A program made the position numbers and the translations under genes. A stretch of DNA of 64,000 nucleotides from Angustibacter sp. Root456 (GTDB taxonomy: Bacteria; Actinomycetota; Actinomycetes; Actinomycetales; Angustibacteraceae): the NCBI RefSeq assembly GCF_001426435.1, contig NZ_LMER01000019.1:1-64000 (forward strand), given 5' to 3'. The notes beneath the pieces were generated by a model. That model was not told the origin of the DNA. It did not search any database and worked only from the letters and a program-made list of their open reading frames with translations. Positions 41,505 to 52,103 of the stretch are shown piece by piece. How positions within the stretch are numbered: position 1 is the stretch's first letter; each line of letters opens with the position of its first letter.

Positions 41505-42853
41505 GAGGTGATCGGCAGGCCGACCTGGGCGGCGCTCTCGTCGAAGGAGTCGTCGACGGCGACCACGGTGTGGCCCTGGGCCGCGAGGATCGACGCGACG
41601 ACCGACGCGCGGTAGCCACCGGCGCAGTGGATCCACACCTCGCCACGCGGCACCTCGTCGAGGCTCTCCAGCACCTCGTGGATCGGGACGTTGACGGCGC
41701 CCTCGATGTGGCCGTCCTTGAACTCCTGACGGCGACGGACGTCGAGCACCGCCACGTCACGGTGGTGCCGCACCTGAGCCAGGTCGGCGAACGTGGCGCG
41801 GGGGAACGACCCCAGCTCCTCGTCCGTCCAGTCCTGCGGGCGGCCCGTGGCTGCGCTCGGGCCGTCGATGCCGATGCGCGCCAGCTCGCGCTGCGCCTCT
41901 GCCACCTGCTCCTCGGACTCACCGAGCAGCGTCACCGGCGTCCCCCACGGCATGAGCCAGCCGAGGTAGGTGGAGAACTGCCCGTCGAGGCCGAAGTTGA
42001 ACGTGCCCTTGGCGTGGCCGGCGGCGAACGCCGTGCGCGTGCGCAGGTCGACGAGCCACTCGCCCTGCTCGAGGCTCGCGCGCAGCGCCTGCTTGTCGGC
42101 CCGGCGCGGCGCGCCGAGGTCGGGGGCGCTGGGGCCGGCGGCGTTGGCCGGGCTCATGTGCGCGTAGTACGCGGGCCAGTCGTCGAGCGCGGCGAGCAGG
42201 TCGGCGACCCACTGCTCCTCGTCCTGCGTCAACGCCGGGTTCGACCGCTTCTCCTGGCCGATGGTCGACGTCGTCGCCTCGCTCTGCGTGGAGGAGCAGA
42301 AGCTGCCGAAGCCGTGTGTGGGAAGCACCTGGGCGTCGTCCGGCAGCTCGGACGCGAGGCGGTGGGCCGAGGCGTACTGGTGATGCACCAGGGCCTGGGT
42401 GTGGTCGGGGCCGAGCAGGTCGGGCCGCCCGGTGGAGCCGAACAGCAGCGACCCGCCGGTGAACACCCCGAGGTGCTCGCCATCGGCCTCGAGGGCGTAC
42501 GACAGGTGGGTGAAGGTGTGGCCGGGGGTGGCGATGACGGCGACGCGCATCGACGGGCCGACCTCGACGACGTCACCGTCGCTGACCGGCGTCCGGTCGA
42601 ACGCGACCTCGTCGGCGGCGTTCACGTGGTACGCCGCCCCCGTGGCTTCGGCGAGGGCCAGGCCCCCGGTGACGTAGTCGTTGTGCAGGTGCGTCTCGAA
42701 GACGTGCGTGATGCGGACGCCGGTGGCGCGCGCGAGGTCGAGCACGCGGTCGATGTCGCGCTGCGGGTCGATGACCAGGGCGACCTCACCGTCGTGGGCG
42801 AGGTAGCTGCGATCGCCGAGGCTCGGCGTCTCGAGGGGGACGATGGTGACCAT
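41501..42853 (-). CDS. Persulfide dioxygenase-rhodanese fusion (CstB-like)
   Basis: A 450-residue protein with an N-terminal metallo-beta-lactamase/ETHE1-type domain (about 1-235; ETHLHNDY gives His55, His57 and Asp59; GHTFTHLSY), a middle rhodanese-like domain with no active-site cysteine (about 260-340) and a C-terminal rhodanese with Cys410 in IHCAGGYRAS. The same order and a similar length are found in CstB, which oxidises low-molecular-weight persulfides to thiosulfate. The ATG at 42,853 begins the conserved sequence. It is co-transcribed with the rhodanese and TauE-type genes behind a CsoR-type operator. Confidence 0.88.
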   Translation of the reverse strand: MVTIVPLETPSLGDRSYLAHDGEVALVIDPQRDIDRVLDLARATGVRITHVFETHLHNDYVTGGLALAEATGAAYHVNAADEVAFDRTPVSDGDVVEVGPSMRVAVIATPGHTFTHLSYALEADGEHLGVFTGGSLLFGSTGRPDLLGPDHTQALVHHQYASAHRLASELPDDAQVLPTHGFGSFCSSTQSEATTSTIGQEKRSNPALTQDEEQWVADLLAALDDWPAYYAHMSPANAAGPSAPDLGAPRRADKQALRASLEQGEWLVDLRTRTAFAAGHAKGTFNFGLDGQFSTYLGWLMPWGTPVTLLGESEEQVAEAQRELARIGIDGPSAATGRPQDWTDEELGSFPRATFADLAQVRHHRDVAVLDVRRRQEFKDGHIEGAVNVPIHEVLESLDEVPRGEVWIHCAGGYRASVVASILAAQGHTVVAVDDSFDESAAQVGLPITS

Positions 42854-42882
42854 GGGGTGAGACCTCTCGGGCGGTGAGCGGA

Positions 42883-43206
42883 TCAGGCGGCGTTGGCGCG
42901 CGGGCCGGTGACGATCGGGTATCCGGCGGAGGCCCACGCGTGGGTGCCTCCAGCGACGGACGTCGCCTGGACGCCGGCGCGCTGCAGGAAGTCGGTCATC
43001 GCCAGGCTGCGGTTGCCGCGCGCGCAGATGACGTAGACGGGGCGGTCCTGGGGCAGGTCCGCCACCTTGCCGGGCAGCCGGCCCATGGGGACGAGCTCTG
43101 CTCCGGGGACGTGTCCACTGACGTACTCCATGGGCTCGCGCACGTCGATGACGTACGCGCCGTCGCGGTGAGCCGCGACGAACGACTCCAGGGTGACCTC
43201 TCGCAT
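42883..43206 (-). CDS. Single-domain rhodanese
   Basis: A 107-residue rhodanese-like sulfurtransferase with active Cys61 in VICARGNRS. The start at 43,206 is chosen because GGAG stands 9 nt upstream; an ATG at 43,221 has its purine run directly adjacent, which is poor spacing. It is the first gene of the leftward sulfur-stress operon and likely moves sulfane sulfur to the persulfide dioxygenase encoded next. Confidence 0.85.
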   Translation of the reverse strand: MREVTLESFVAAHRDGAYVIDVREPMEYVSGHVPGAELVPMGRLPGKVADLPQDRPVYVICARGNRSLAMTDFLQRAGVQATSVAGGTHAWASAGYPIVTGPRANAA

Positions 43207-43239
43207 GCGTGCTGACTCCATCCCTTCGGTTCCGCTGAA

Positions 43240-43269
43240 ACTATACCCAGGGGGGTATCAGTCGTCGCA
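43240..43269 (-). promoter_or_regulatory. Leftward promoter with CsoR/CstR-type operator
   Basis: On the minus strand TTGCGA (complement of 43,264-43,269) and TATAGT (complement of 43,240-43,245) are spaced by 18 bp. The 16-bp operator ATACCCAGGGGGGTAT (43,243-43,258) overlaps the -10 and the spacer, so binding of the CsoR-family protein would block the promoter of the rhodanese operon. Confidence 0.75.
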
Positions 43270-43342
43270 ACGAGGGTGCCGTCGAGTTGATTCCCGCGGG
43301 GCGCCGACGCCCGGGGGAATGCCTGCGGCGCTGTCGCGTTGT

Positions 43343-43371
43343 AGTGACCGTATACCCCTGCCGGTATGCTC
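43343..43371 (+). promoter_or_regulatory. Rightward promoter with CsoR/CstR-type operator
   Basis: TAGTGA (43,343-43,348) and TATGCT (43,366-43,371) are spaced by 17 bp. The 16-bp operator ATACCCCTGCCGGTAT (43,353-43,368) fills the spacer and enters the -10. It controls the thioredoxin-DUF302-CsoR operon, giving autoregulation. Confidence 0.75.
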
Positions 43372-43390
43372 TACACCAGGAGGAGAACCC

Positions 43391-43762
43391 ATGACCACCC
43401 GAGCCCTCACGGCCACGGACTTCGAGCAGACCCTGCGCGACAACGACATCGTGCTCGTCGACTTCTGGGCGTCCTGGTGCGGCCCGTGCCGCATGTTCGC
43501 GCCGGTCTTCGAGAAGGCGTCCGAGGTGCACACCGACATCGTCTTCGGCAAGGTCGACACCGAGGCCGAGCAGAGCCTGGCCGCGGCCGCCCAGATCACC
43601 TCGATCCCGACGCTGATGGCCTTCCGCGACGGCATCCTGGTCTTCAGCCAGCCGGGCGCACTGCCCGCCCCGGCGCTCGACGACCTGATCGGCCAGCTCC
43701 GCGCCCTCGACATGGACGCCGTCCGGTCCCAGCTCGCCGAGCAGACCGCCACCACCCACTGA
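43391..43762 (+). CDS. Thioredoxin
   Basis: A 123-residue thioredoxin with the active site WCGPC (Cys30, Cys33) and the cis-proline motif SIPTLM. The ATG at 43,391 is preceded by AGGAGG. It lies first in the rightward operon of the sulfur-stress locus, so it likely reduces persulfidated proteins or regenerates the sulfurtransferases; general disulfide reduction is also possible. Confidence 0.9.
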   Translation: MTTRALTATDFEQTLRDNDIVLVDFWASWCGPCRMFAPVFEKASEVHTDIVFGKVDTEAEQSLAAAAQITSIPTLMAFRDGILVFSQPGALPAPALDDLIGQLRALDMDAVRSQLAEQTATTH

Positions 43763-43771
43763 GGAGACCCC

Positions 43772-44444
<673 letters not shown>

Positions 44445-44447
44445 CGC

Positions 44448-44636
44448 TCAGGCCGGACGCAGCAGGCGCGCCGCGAGCCGGACGTCCCCGCAGTGGATGC
44501 AGACGACGACGTGACCTGACGGGTGGTTCACCACGCGCAGGGCGTGTGCGGTGCCGCACGTCAGGCACGTGCGGCGGGCGGCGCGCCGGCGCGCGTCACG
44601 CCGCGCGCGGCTGAGGGGCGTCGTCCCGGCTGTCAT
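44448..44636 (-). CDS. Small zinc-ribbon protein
   Basis: A 62-residue basic protein with two CxxC knuckles, Cys24-x2-Cys27 (CLTC) and Cys46-x2-Cys49 (CIHC), predicting one zinc ion. The ATG at 44,636 has GAGG 8 nt upstream; a longer GTG frame starts at 44,669. A DosR-like box lies 36 bp upstream. The gene is not a recognised family, and nucleic acid binding or a structural role is possible. Confidence 0.6.
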   Translation of the reverse strand: MTAGTTPLSRARRDARRRAARRTCLTCGTAHALRVVNHPSGHVVVCIHCGDVRLAARLLRPA

Positions 44637-44671
44637 GCGGACAGCCTCGCCGCGCCGCCGCGCGCGCACCC

Positions 44672-44685
44672 GGGCCCAAGGTCCC
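44672..44685 (-). promoter_or_regulatory. DosR/DevR-like box
   Basis: On the minus strand the sequence reads GGGACCTTGGGCCC, a match to the GGGAC-N-GGCCC type of dormancy-regulator box, 36 bp before the small zinc-ribbon gene. Confidence 0.55.
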
Positions 44686-44741
44686 CCGGCCGGGGGAAGG
44701 GCGGCCGGGGGAAGGGCGGCCGGGGGCTGGGCTGGCGGGGG

Positions 44742-45872
44742 TCAGGCGGTGGCGACCCGGCGCCGTGCGCCACCCGTGGTGGAGCGCAGGGCGCTGCGCC
44801 CGCTCTTCCACGCGGCGACCATGGCGTCGCTCACGAGGGTGTCGAGCGCCAGCGCCACGCGAGCACCGAGCAGCACGTCGCCCGCGAGCGTCGGCTCGTC
44901 GCGCACCAGGCCGCCTGCGAGGTCGTGGGCCGCGATCTGCTCGTGCACGGCGTCGGCCTCGACGTGCTCGTCGAAGTACGCGATCGCCTCGTCCGGGGCG
45001 TCGAGGCGCCGCAGTCCCTGCGCATAGCGCTTGTTGGGCAGGGTCGACGTCATCTCGAACGCCGCGAGATGGCCGACGACGGCGCCGCGCAGCCGGCGGG
45101 TGAGCCCGAACAGCGACATCGCGTTGACCACGGCCAGGCTCGTCGCGGGCACCAGGTCGACGTAGGCGCCGTAGGAGTCGTCGAGTCCGAGGGCCCGCAT
45201 CGACTGGGCGAACAGGGCCGCGTGCACCCACTCCGGCCGCCCGCCGCCGTACTCGTCGGTCTGGATCTCGACCATGGCGGCCTTCACGGCACCCGCGAGG
45301 CGCGGGATCGCCCAGGTGTGCGGGTCGGCCTCCTTGAGGTGGTAGACCGACCGCACCACGAGCAGCTCGCGGAACTGCTCGAGCTCGGCGCGGCGCGCCA
45401 GGTACGACGCGAGGCCGGGTTTGCGCGCCGGCTCGGTGAGCTCGTGCAGCGTGGCCACGACGTCGGCGGCCGAGGTGCCGGCGTCGTCGTCCACCAGCGC
45501 CCGCAGCGCGGCCTCGAGGGCCTGCTCGAGGCACAGGCGCACCGCCAGTAGCCCGGTGTGCCACTCCCAGCGGTCGTCGACGCCGTGCAGACCGCGGTAG
45601 TGCAGCTCGTAGAGCATGGTGAGGGCCAGCTGGACGTCGTCGTCGCCCACCAGCGCCTCAGGCCCGTGGGCCGCCGCCTCGTGGATCGCGGACTTGGCGA
45701 GGGTGGCGAGCAGCGGGAGCTCGTCAGGCGTGGACGCGTGGTCACCGAGCAGGACGGCGCTCAACGCGTCGGTGAGCGGTCCGCGTGCGCTCGGCACCGG
45801 CATGCGGGAGCCGTCGGTGGCGTGGGTGAACGACAGCATGGTCCCCTTCTTCCCCGGATCGGTACTGCTCAT
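44742..45872 (-). CDS. Iron-containing redox enzyme (haem-oxygenase-like fold)
   Basis: A protein of about 376 residues that matches the iron-containing redox enzyme family with a haem-oxygenase-like helical fold. Family-typical stretches are LTMLYELHYRGLHGVDDRWEWH, VYHLKEADPHTWAIPRLAGAVKAAMVEIQTDEYGGGRPEWVH and YFDEHVEADAVHEQIA, where Glu and His residues could bind a di-iron centre. Substrate is unknown. Starts at 45,872 and 45,839 are both possible; the second has AAGGGG close by. It is divergent from a CDGSH iron-sulfur protein gene, a pairing that supports a joint redox role. Confidence 0.78.
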   Translation of the reverse strand: MSSTDPGKKGTMLSFTHATDGSRMPVPSARGPLTDALSAVLLGDHASTPDELPLLATLAKSAIHEAAAHGPEALVGDDDVQLALTMLYELHYRGLHGVDDRWEWHTGLLAVRLCLEQALEAALRALVDDDAGTSAADVVATLHELTEPARKPGLASYLARRAELEQFRELLVVRSVYHLKEADPHTWAIPRLAGAVKAAMVEIQTDEYGGGRPEWVHAALFAQSMRALGLDDSYGAYVDLVPATSLAVVNAMSLFGLTRRLRGAVVGHLAAFEMTSTLPNKRYAQGLRRLDAPDEAIAYFDEHVEADAVHEQIAAHDLAGGLVRDEPTLAGDVLLGARVALALDTLVSDAMVAAWKSGRSALRSTTGGARRRVATA

Positions 45873-45937
45873 GCTCACCTAGCGCGGCCCGAACCGCTCG
45901 CTGAGCGCCGATCGTCGAGCGGCTGCACCATGGACCG

Positions 45938-46159
45938 GTGAGTACCGCGCAGCCGCCCACCCACCGCGCCCGGGTCGTGGAGATCCCCGACGGTCCGCTC
46001 GTGCTGCGCGACGCCGTGGCGATCCTGGGGGACGACGGAACCGAGGTGCCGATGCGGCGCGCCACCGTCGCGCTGTGCCGGTGCGGCAAGTCCGGGATCG
46101 CGCCGTGGTGCGACGGCACGCACCGGTTGCTGCAGCGCGTGCGCCGCGCCGACGACTGA
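45938..46159 (+). CDS. CDGSH-type iron-sulfur protein
   Basis: A 73-residue mitoNEET-like protein with the full ligand set Cys47, Cys49, Cys58 and His62 in CRCGKSGIAPWCDGTH, predicting a redox-active [2Fe-2S] cluster held by three Cys and one His. The GTG start gives the normal length for a single-CDGSH bacterial protein. It is divergent from the haem-oxygenase-like iron protein gene and probably takes part in electron transfer or cluster sensing. Confidence 0.87.
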   Translation: MSTAQPPTHRARVVEIPDGPLVLRDAVAILGDDGTEVPMRRATVALCRCGKSGIAPWCDGTHRLLQRVRRADD

Positions 46160-46181
46160 GGCGCCCGAGAGCGGCCGCACC

Positions 46182-46199
46182 GGAGGACCAACGGCCCTT
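46182..46199 (+). promoter_or_regulatory. DosR/DevR-like box
   Basis: GGAGGACCAACGGCCCTT lies 84 bp before the universal stress protein gene at 46,283. The core ACCAACGGCCCT is identical to that of the box at 53,541 in front of another universal stress protein gene. Confidence 0.6.
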
Positions 46200-46282
46200 C
46201 CCGCTGCAGTGCGCCCCAGCGAGGGTTGAGCTGGCAGCCGGTACCACCTGGCACCGGCGCCCAGCCTGCTGAGGAGGCCGCC

Positions 46283-47185
46283 ATGACCGTCCGCGACACC
46301 CCCACGCCCCGCGGTGCGGTGGTCGTCGGCGTCGACGGCTCGCCGTCGTCCGAGCTCGCGATCGACTGGGGCGCCGACGAGGCGGCCCGCCGCAAGCGGC
46401 CGCTGCACCTCGTGCACGTCTTCGTGCAGGACTACCCGACGATGACGGTCGGCGTCCTACCGGCGCTCGACGACCTGCGTGGCATGGCGCAGGCGGTGAT
46501 CAACGACGCCGTCGCGCGCGCCAACCGGCTGGGTCCCGACCTCAGCGTCACCGCGGCCGTGCACACCGGTTCGGCCGCCAAGTTCCTTATCGACGCCTCG
46601 ACGCGCGCTGACACCGTCGTGGTCGGCACCGCCGGCCGGCGTGGCGTGGCCCGGGCGCTGCTCGGGTCGACGGCGGGGCAAGTCGCCGCGCACAGCCAGT
46701 GCCCCGTGGTCGTCGTGCGACAGGCGCCACCCAGGGCGGTGTCGACTGAGCGCCGCGTCATCGTCGGCGTCGACGGCGCGGGCACGTGCCACGACGCGGT
46801 CGGCTACGCGTTCGCCCAGGCCTCGTCGCGCGGCGCGACGCTCACGGTCGTGCACGGCTGGTGGCTCGAGTACGCCGGCGACGTGTTCGCCGTCCCGTAC
46901 ACCGGTGGCGAGCACGAAGAGCTCGAGATGAGCCAGCGGGCGCTGGTGTCGGAGGTCATCGCCGGGTGGGGCGAGAAGTACCCCGATGTCGAGGTGCGAC
47001 AGCAGATCGTGCGCGCCGAACCCGTCGAGCTGCTGACCAAGGACTCCGCCGGCGCCGACCTGCTCGTCGTCGGCTCGCGTGGCCGCGGTGGGTTCTCCGG
47101 CCTGCTGCTCGGCTCGGTGAGCCGGCACGTCCTGCAGCTCGCCGACTGCCCGGTGGCCGTCGTCCGCACCCGAGAGAGCGAGTAA
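46283..47185 (+). CDS. Universal stress protein, tandem UspA domains
   Basis: A 300-residue protein made of two UspA domains (about 10-145 and 155-298). Each has the ATP-binding type motif; the second reads GSRGRGGFSGLLLGSVS, a clear G-2x-G-9x-GS match. The start at 46,283 follows GAGGAGG. Tandem USPs of this length are typical of actinobacterial hypoxia/dormancy regulons. It is followed by the sulfide:quinone reductase gene, whose ribosome site overlaps this stop codon. Confidence 0.9.
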   Translation: MTVRDTPTPRGAVVVGVDGSPSSELAIDWGADEAARRKRPLHLVHVFVQDYPTMTVGVLPALDDLRGMAQAVINDAVARANRLGPDLSVTAAVHTGSAAKFLIDASTRADTVVVGTAGRRGVARALLGSTAGQVAAHSQCPVVVVRQAPPRAVSTERRVIVGVDGAGTCHDAVGYAFAQASSRGATLTVVHGWWLEYAGDVFAVPYTGGEHEELEMSQRALVSEVIAGWGEKYPDVEVRQQIVRAEPVELLTKDSAGADLLVVGSRGRGGFSGLLLGSVSRHVLQLADCPVAVVRTRESE

Positions 47186-47195
47186 GGAGCCTGTG

Positions 47196-48451
47196 ATGAA
47201 GCGACTCGTGGTGCTGGGCGCCGGCACCGCCGGGACGATGGTGGCCAACAAGCTGCGCCACCGGCTCGACCCCGCTGAGTGGTCGATCACCGTGGTCGAC
47301 CGCGACGACGTCCACCCGTACCAGCCGGGCTACCTGTTCCTGCCCTTCGGCGGATACCGGCCCGAGCAGCTCACCAAGCCGCGCAGCCGGTTCCTCGCTC
47401 GAGGCGTCGACTTCGTCGTGGGCGAGGTCGACCGCGTGCAGGCCGACGACGACGTCGTGACCCTCATGGACGGGCGCTCGCTGCCCTACGACTACCTCGT
47501 CATCGCCAGCGGCACGACGCCTCGCCCCGACCAGACACCGGGCATGCTGAGCGACGAGTGGCGCAAGAGCGTCTTCGACTTCTACACGCTGGACGGCGCG
47601 ATCGCGCTCGGCCCGGTGCTGCAACGGTTCGACCACGGCCGGCTCGTCGTGCACGTCACCGAGATGCCGATCAAGTGCCCGGTCGCGCCGCTGGAGTTCA
47701 CGTTCCTCGCCGACGCGTTCCTGCGCGAGCGTGGCGTGCGCGACCGCGTGTCGATCACGTACGTCACGCCGTTGCCCGGCGCCTTCACCCAGCCGATAGC
47801 CGCCGAGCACCTGCAGTCGATGCTCGACGAGCGAGGCATCGACGTCGAAGCCGACTTCGTCGTCGAGAGCATCGACCCCGTGGCCAAGACCCTCTTGTCG
47901 TACGACGAGCGCGAGGTGCCGTTCGACCTGCTGGTGACCGTGCCGCTCAACATGGGCGCGGAGTTCGTCGAGCGGTCGGGGCTTGGCGACGAGCTCAACT
48001 ACGTGCCGGTCGACAAGAAGACGTTGCGCTCCAACGCCCACAGCAACGTCTTCGCCATCGGGGACGCGTCTGACATCCCGGCGTCGAAGGCCGGTTCGGT
48101 GGCGCACTTCTCGGTGGAGGTGTTCGTCGAGAACTTCCTCGACGAGATCGCCGGGCGGCCCATGGCCAAGGCGTTCGACGGTCATGCGAACTGCTTCGTC
48201 GAGAGCGGGCACGGCAAGGGCCTGCTCATCGACTTCAACTACGACACCGAGCCGCTGCCGGGCCGCTTCCCGCTCCCGGTGGTGGGGCCGCTCAGCCTGC
48301 GAAGGAGACGCGGGCCAACCACCTCGGCAAGCTCGCGTTCCGGTGGGTCTACTGGAACCTGCTGCTGCCCGGCCGCCCGATCCCGTTGCCGACCGCCATG
48401 TCGATGGCCGGCAAGGAGCAACCGCACAAGGAGGCCCAGCCATGCCCGTGA
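47196..48451 (+). pseudogene. Sulfide:quinone oxidoreductase-like FAD protein, frameshifted near the C-terminus
   Basis: The first 368 residues form an NAD(P)/FAD-dependent oxidoreductase of the SQR type: FAD motif VVLGAGTAGTMVANKL, catalytic-region Cys161 in IKCPVAPLE, GDASD at 290 and Cys333. At 48,300-48,301 one base is missing relative to the family; the expected C-terminal part (KETRANHLGKLAFRWVYWNL onward, the membrane/quinone-binding end) continues in the -1 frame to a TGA at 48,451. The uncorrected frame runs on through the next gene. It is either a natural frameshift, a programmed event or a sequencing error. The start at 47,196 has AAGGAG 6 nt upstream. Confidence 0.78.
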
Positions 48452-48756
48452 CCACGCTCGACGGCCGCAGCATCACCGTCGACGACGAGGGCTTCATGAC
48501 CGAGTACGGCGAGTGGGACGAGACGCTGAGCGAGGCGCTGGCCGCCCAGATCGGCCTGCAGCTCACCGACGAGCACCGGCAGGTGATCCGCTTCTTGCGC
48601 CAGGACTTCGCCGAGAAGGGCGAGACCGCCACGCTGCGCCGCATCTCGACCGTGGGCGGCTTCCCGACCAAGCGCCTGTTCGAGCTGTTCCCGAAGAAGC
48701 CGGCGAAGAAGCTCGCCTACGTGTCCGGCCTGCCCAAGCCGCACGGCTGCGTCTGA
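48442..48756 (+). CDS. TusE/DsrC-family sulfur carrier protein
   Basis: A 104-residue TusE/DsrC/DsvC-family protein. The C-terminal arm ends SGLPKPHGCV with the conserved penultimate Cys103 that carries sulfur. The second cysteine found ten residues earlier in true DsrC is absent, so it is TusE-like: a persulfide carrier rather than a trisulfide-forming sulfite reductase partner. It overlaps the expected end of the SQR gene by 10 bp and precedes a DsrE-like gene, suggesting sulfur transfer from sulfide oxidation. Confidence 0.87.
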   Translation: MPVTTLDGRSITVDDEGFMTEYGEWDETLSEALAAQIGLQLTDEHRQVIRFLRQDFAEKGETATLRRISTVGGFPTKRLFELFPKKPAKKLAYVSGLPKPHGCV

Positions 48757-48770
48757 GAGCGAGGAGCGTC

Positions 48771-49295
48771 ATGACCACCACCGACACGGCCGTCCCGCAG
48801 GCGGCCCCGCTCGTGCCGTCGTTCGACGAGGAGGGCACTGGTCGCAAGCTCGCGATCATCTGCTCCAAGGGCAGCCTCGACATGGCCTACCCCGGCCTCA
48901 TCCTGGCGAACGCCGCACTCGGCGAAGGCGTCGAGACGCACCTGTTCTTCACCTTCTGGGGCTTCGACATGATCAACCGCAAGACGATGGGGCACCTGCA
49001 GTTCACGATGCTGGGCAACCCGGCCACGCACATGCCGCAGGGTCTCGGAGGCCTGCCTGGCATGACCGCGCTGGCCACCTCGCGGATGCGCAAGCAGATC
49101 GAGGAGGTCGGCGTGCCCGACGTCCCAGACTTCCTGCAGCAGATCGTCGACTCCGGCGGTCACCTGTGGGCGTGCCGGATGTCGGCGGACATGATGAAGC
49201 TCGACGAGGATGACCTGTACGACGGCGTCGAGGCGATCATCAGCGCGGCCGACTTCATCGAGAAGACCGACGGCGCCCAGCTGCTGTTCATCTGA
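48771..49295 (+). CDS. DsrE/DsrF-like family sulfur relay protein
   Basis: A 174-residue DsrE2-type protein. The pattern GRKLAIICSKGSLDMAYPGLILANAALGEG and the Cys135 region HLWACRMSADMMKL match the family, in which the later cysteine carries persulfide sulfur. The ATG at 48,771 has GAGGAG upstream. It forms an operon with SQR- and TusE-like genes and the upstream universal stress protein gene, so it likely passes sulfur between them. Confidence 0.85.
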   Translation: MTTTDTAVPQAAPLVPSFDEEGTGRKLAIICSKGSLDMAYPGLILANAALGEGVETHLFFTFWGFDMINRKTMGHLQFTMLGNPATHMPQGLGGLPGMTALATSRMRKQIEEVGVPDVPDFLQQIVDSGGHLWACRMSADMMKLDEDDLYDGVEAIISAADFIEKTDGAQLLFI

Positions 49296-49299
49296 GGCG

Positions 49300-49632
49300 A
49301 AGACCGCCAGGGGGCCGGCGTTGCCACGCGCGCCCGCTGGGCGGCAGGCCGAAGAGCCAGGTGGCAACCGACAGGCCAAACGCGACCACGTCACGCGCGG
49401 CAGTGTGCACCAGACCCTCGTCTACGACGGCGACGACTGCGTGGGCTGGTGTCAGTACGGGTCGCCGGCGGAGCTGCCGAACATCAAGAACCGCAAGGTC
49501 TACGACAAGGAGCTCGCGTCCCTGCCGGACTGGCGCATCGGCTGCGTCTTCACGGGTAGCCGCCACCGTGGCCACGGTGTCGCCCGAGCCGCGGTCACCG
49601 CCACGCTCGAGGCCATCCGGGCGGCCGGGTGA
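49300..49632 (+). pseudogene. Remnant of a GNAT acetyltransferase gene
   Basis: The frame running to a TGA at 49,632 contains an internal segment typical of a GNAT family (HQTLVYDGDDCVGWCQYGSPAELPNIKNRK, LPDWRIGCVFTGSRHRGHGVARAAV, which includes the acetyl-CoA loop). No convincing start codon or N-terminal part precedes it, and it stops within the helix after the acetyl-CoA loop, lacking the rest of the domain. It begins directly after the DsrE-like gene. I read it as a truncated leftover, not an active enzyme. Confidence 0.65.
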
Positions 49633-49644
49633 TGCGCCGAGAGG

Positions 49645-52098
<2,454 letters not shown>

Positions 52099-52103
52099 GG
52101 TGC

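Noticed and set aside
47193-49295. A single 700-residue SQR-DsrE fusion protein
   Set aside because: The stretch between residues 369 and about 526 has no family similarity and is Arg/Pro-rich out-of-frame reading; the TusE-like gene lies there in another frame. The long frame is a by-product of the frameshift at 48,300.
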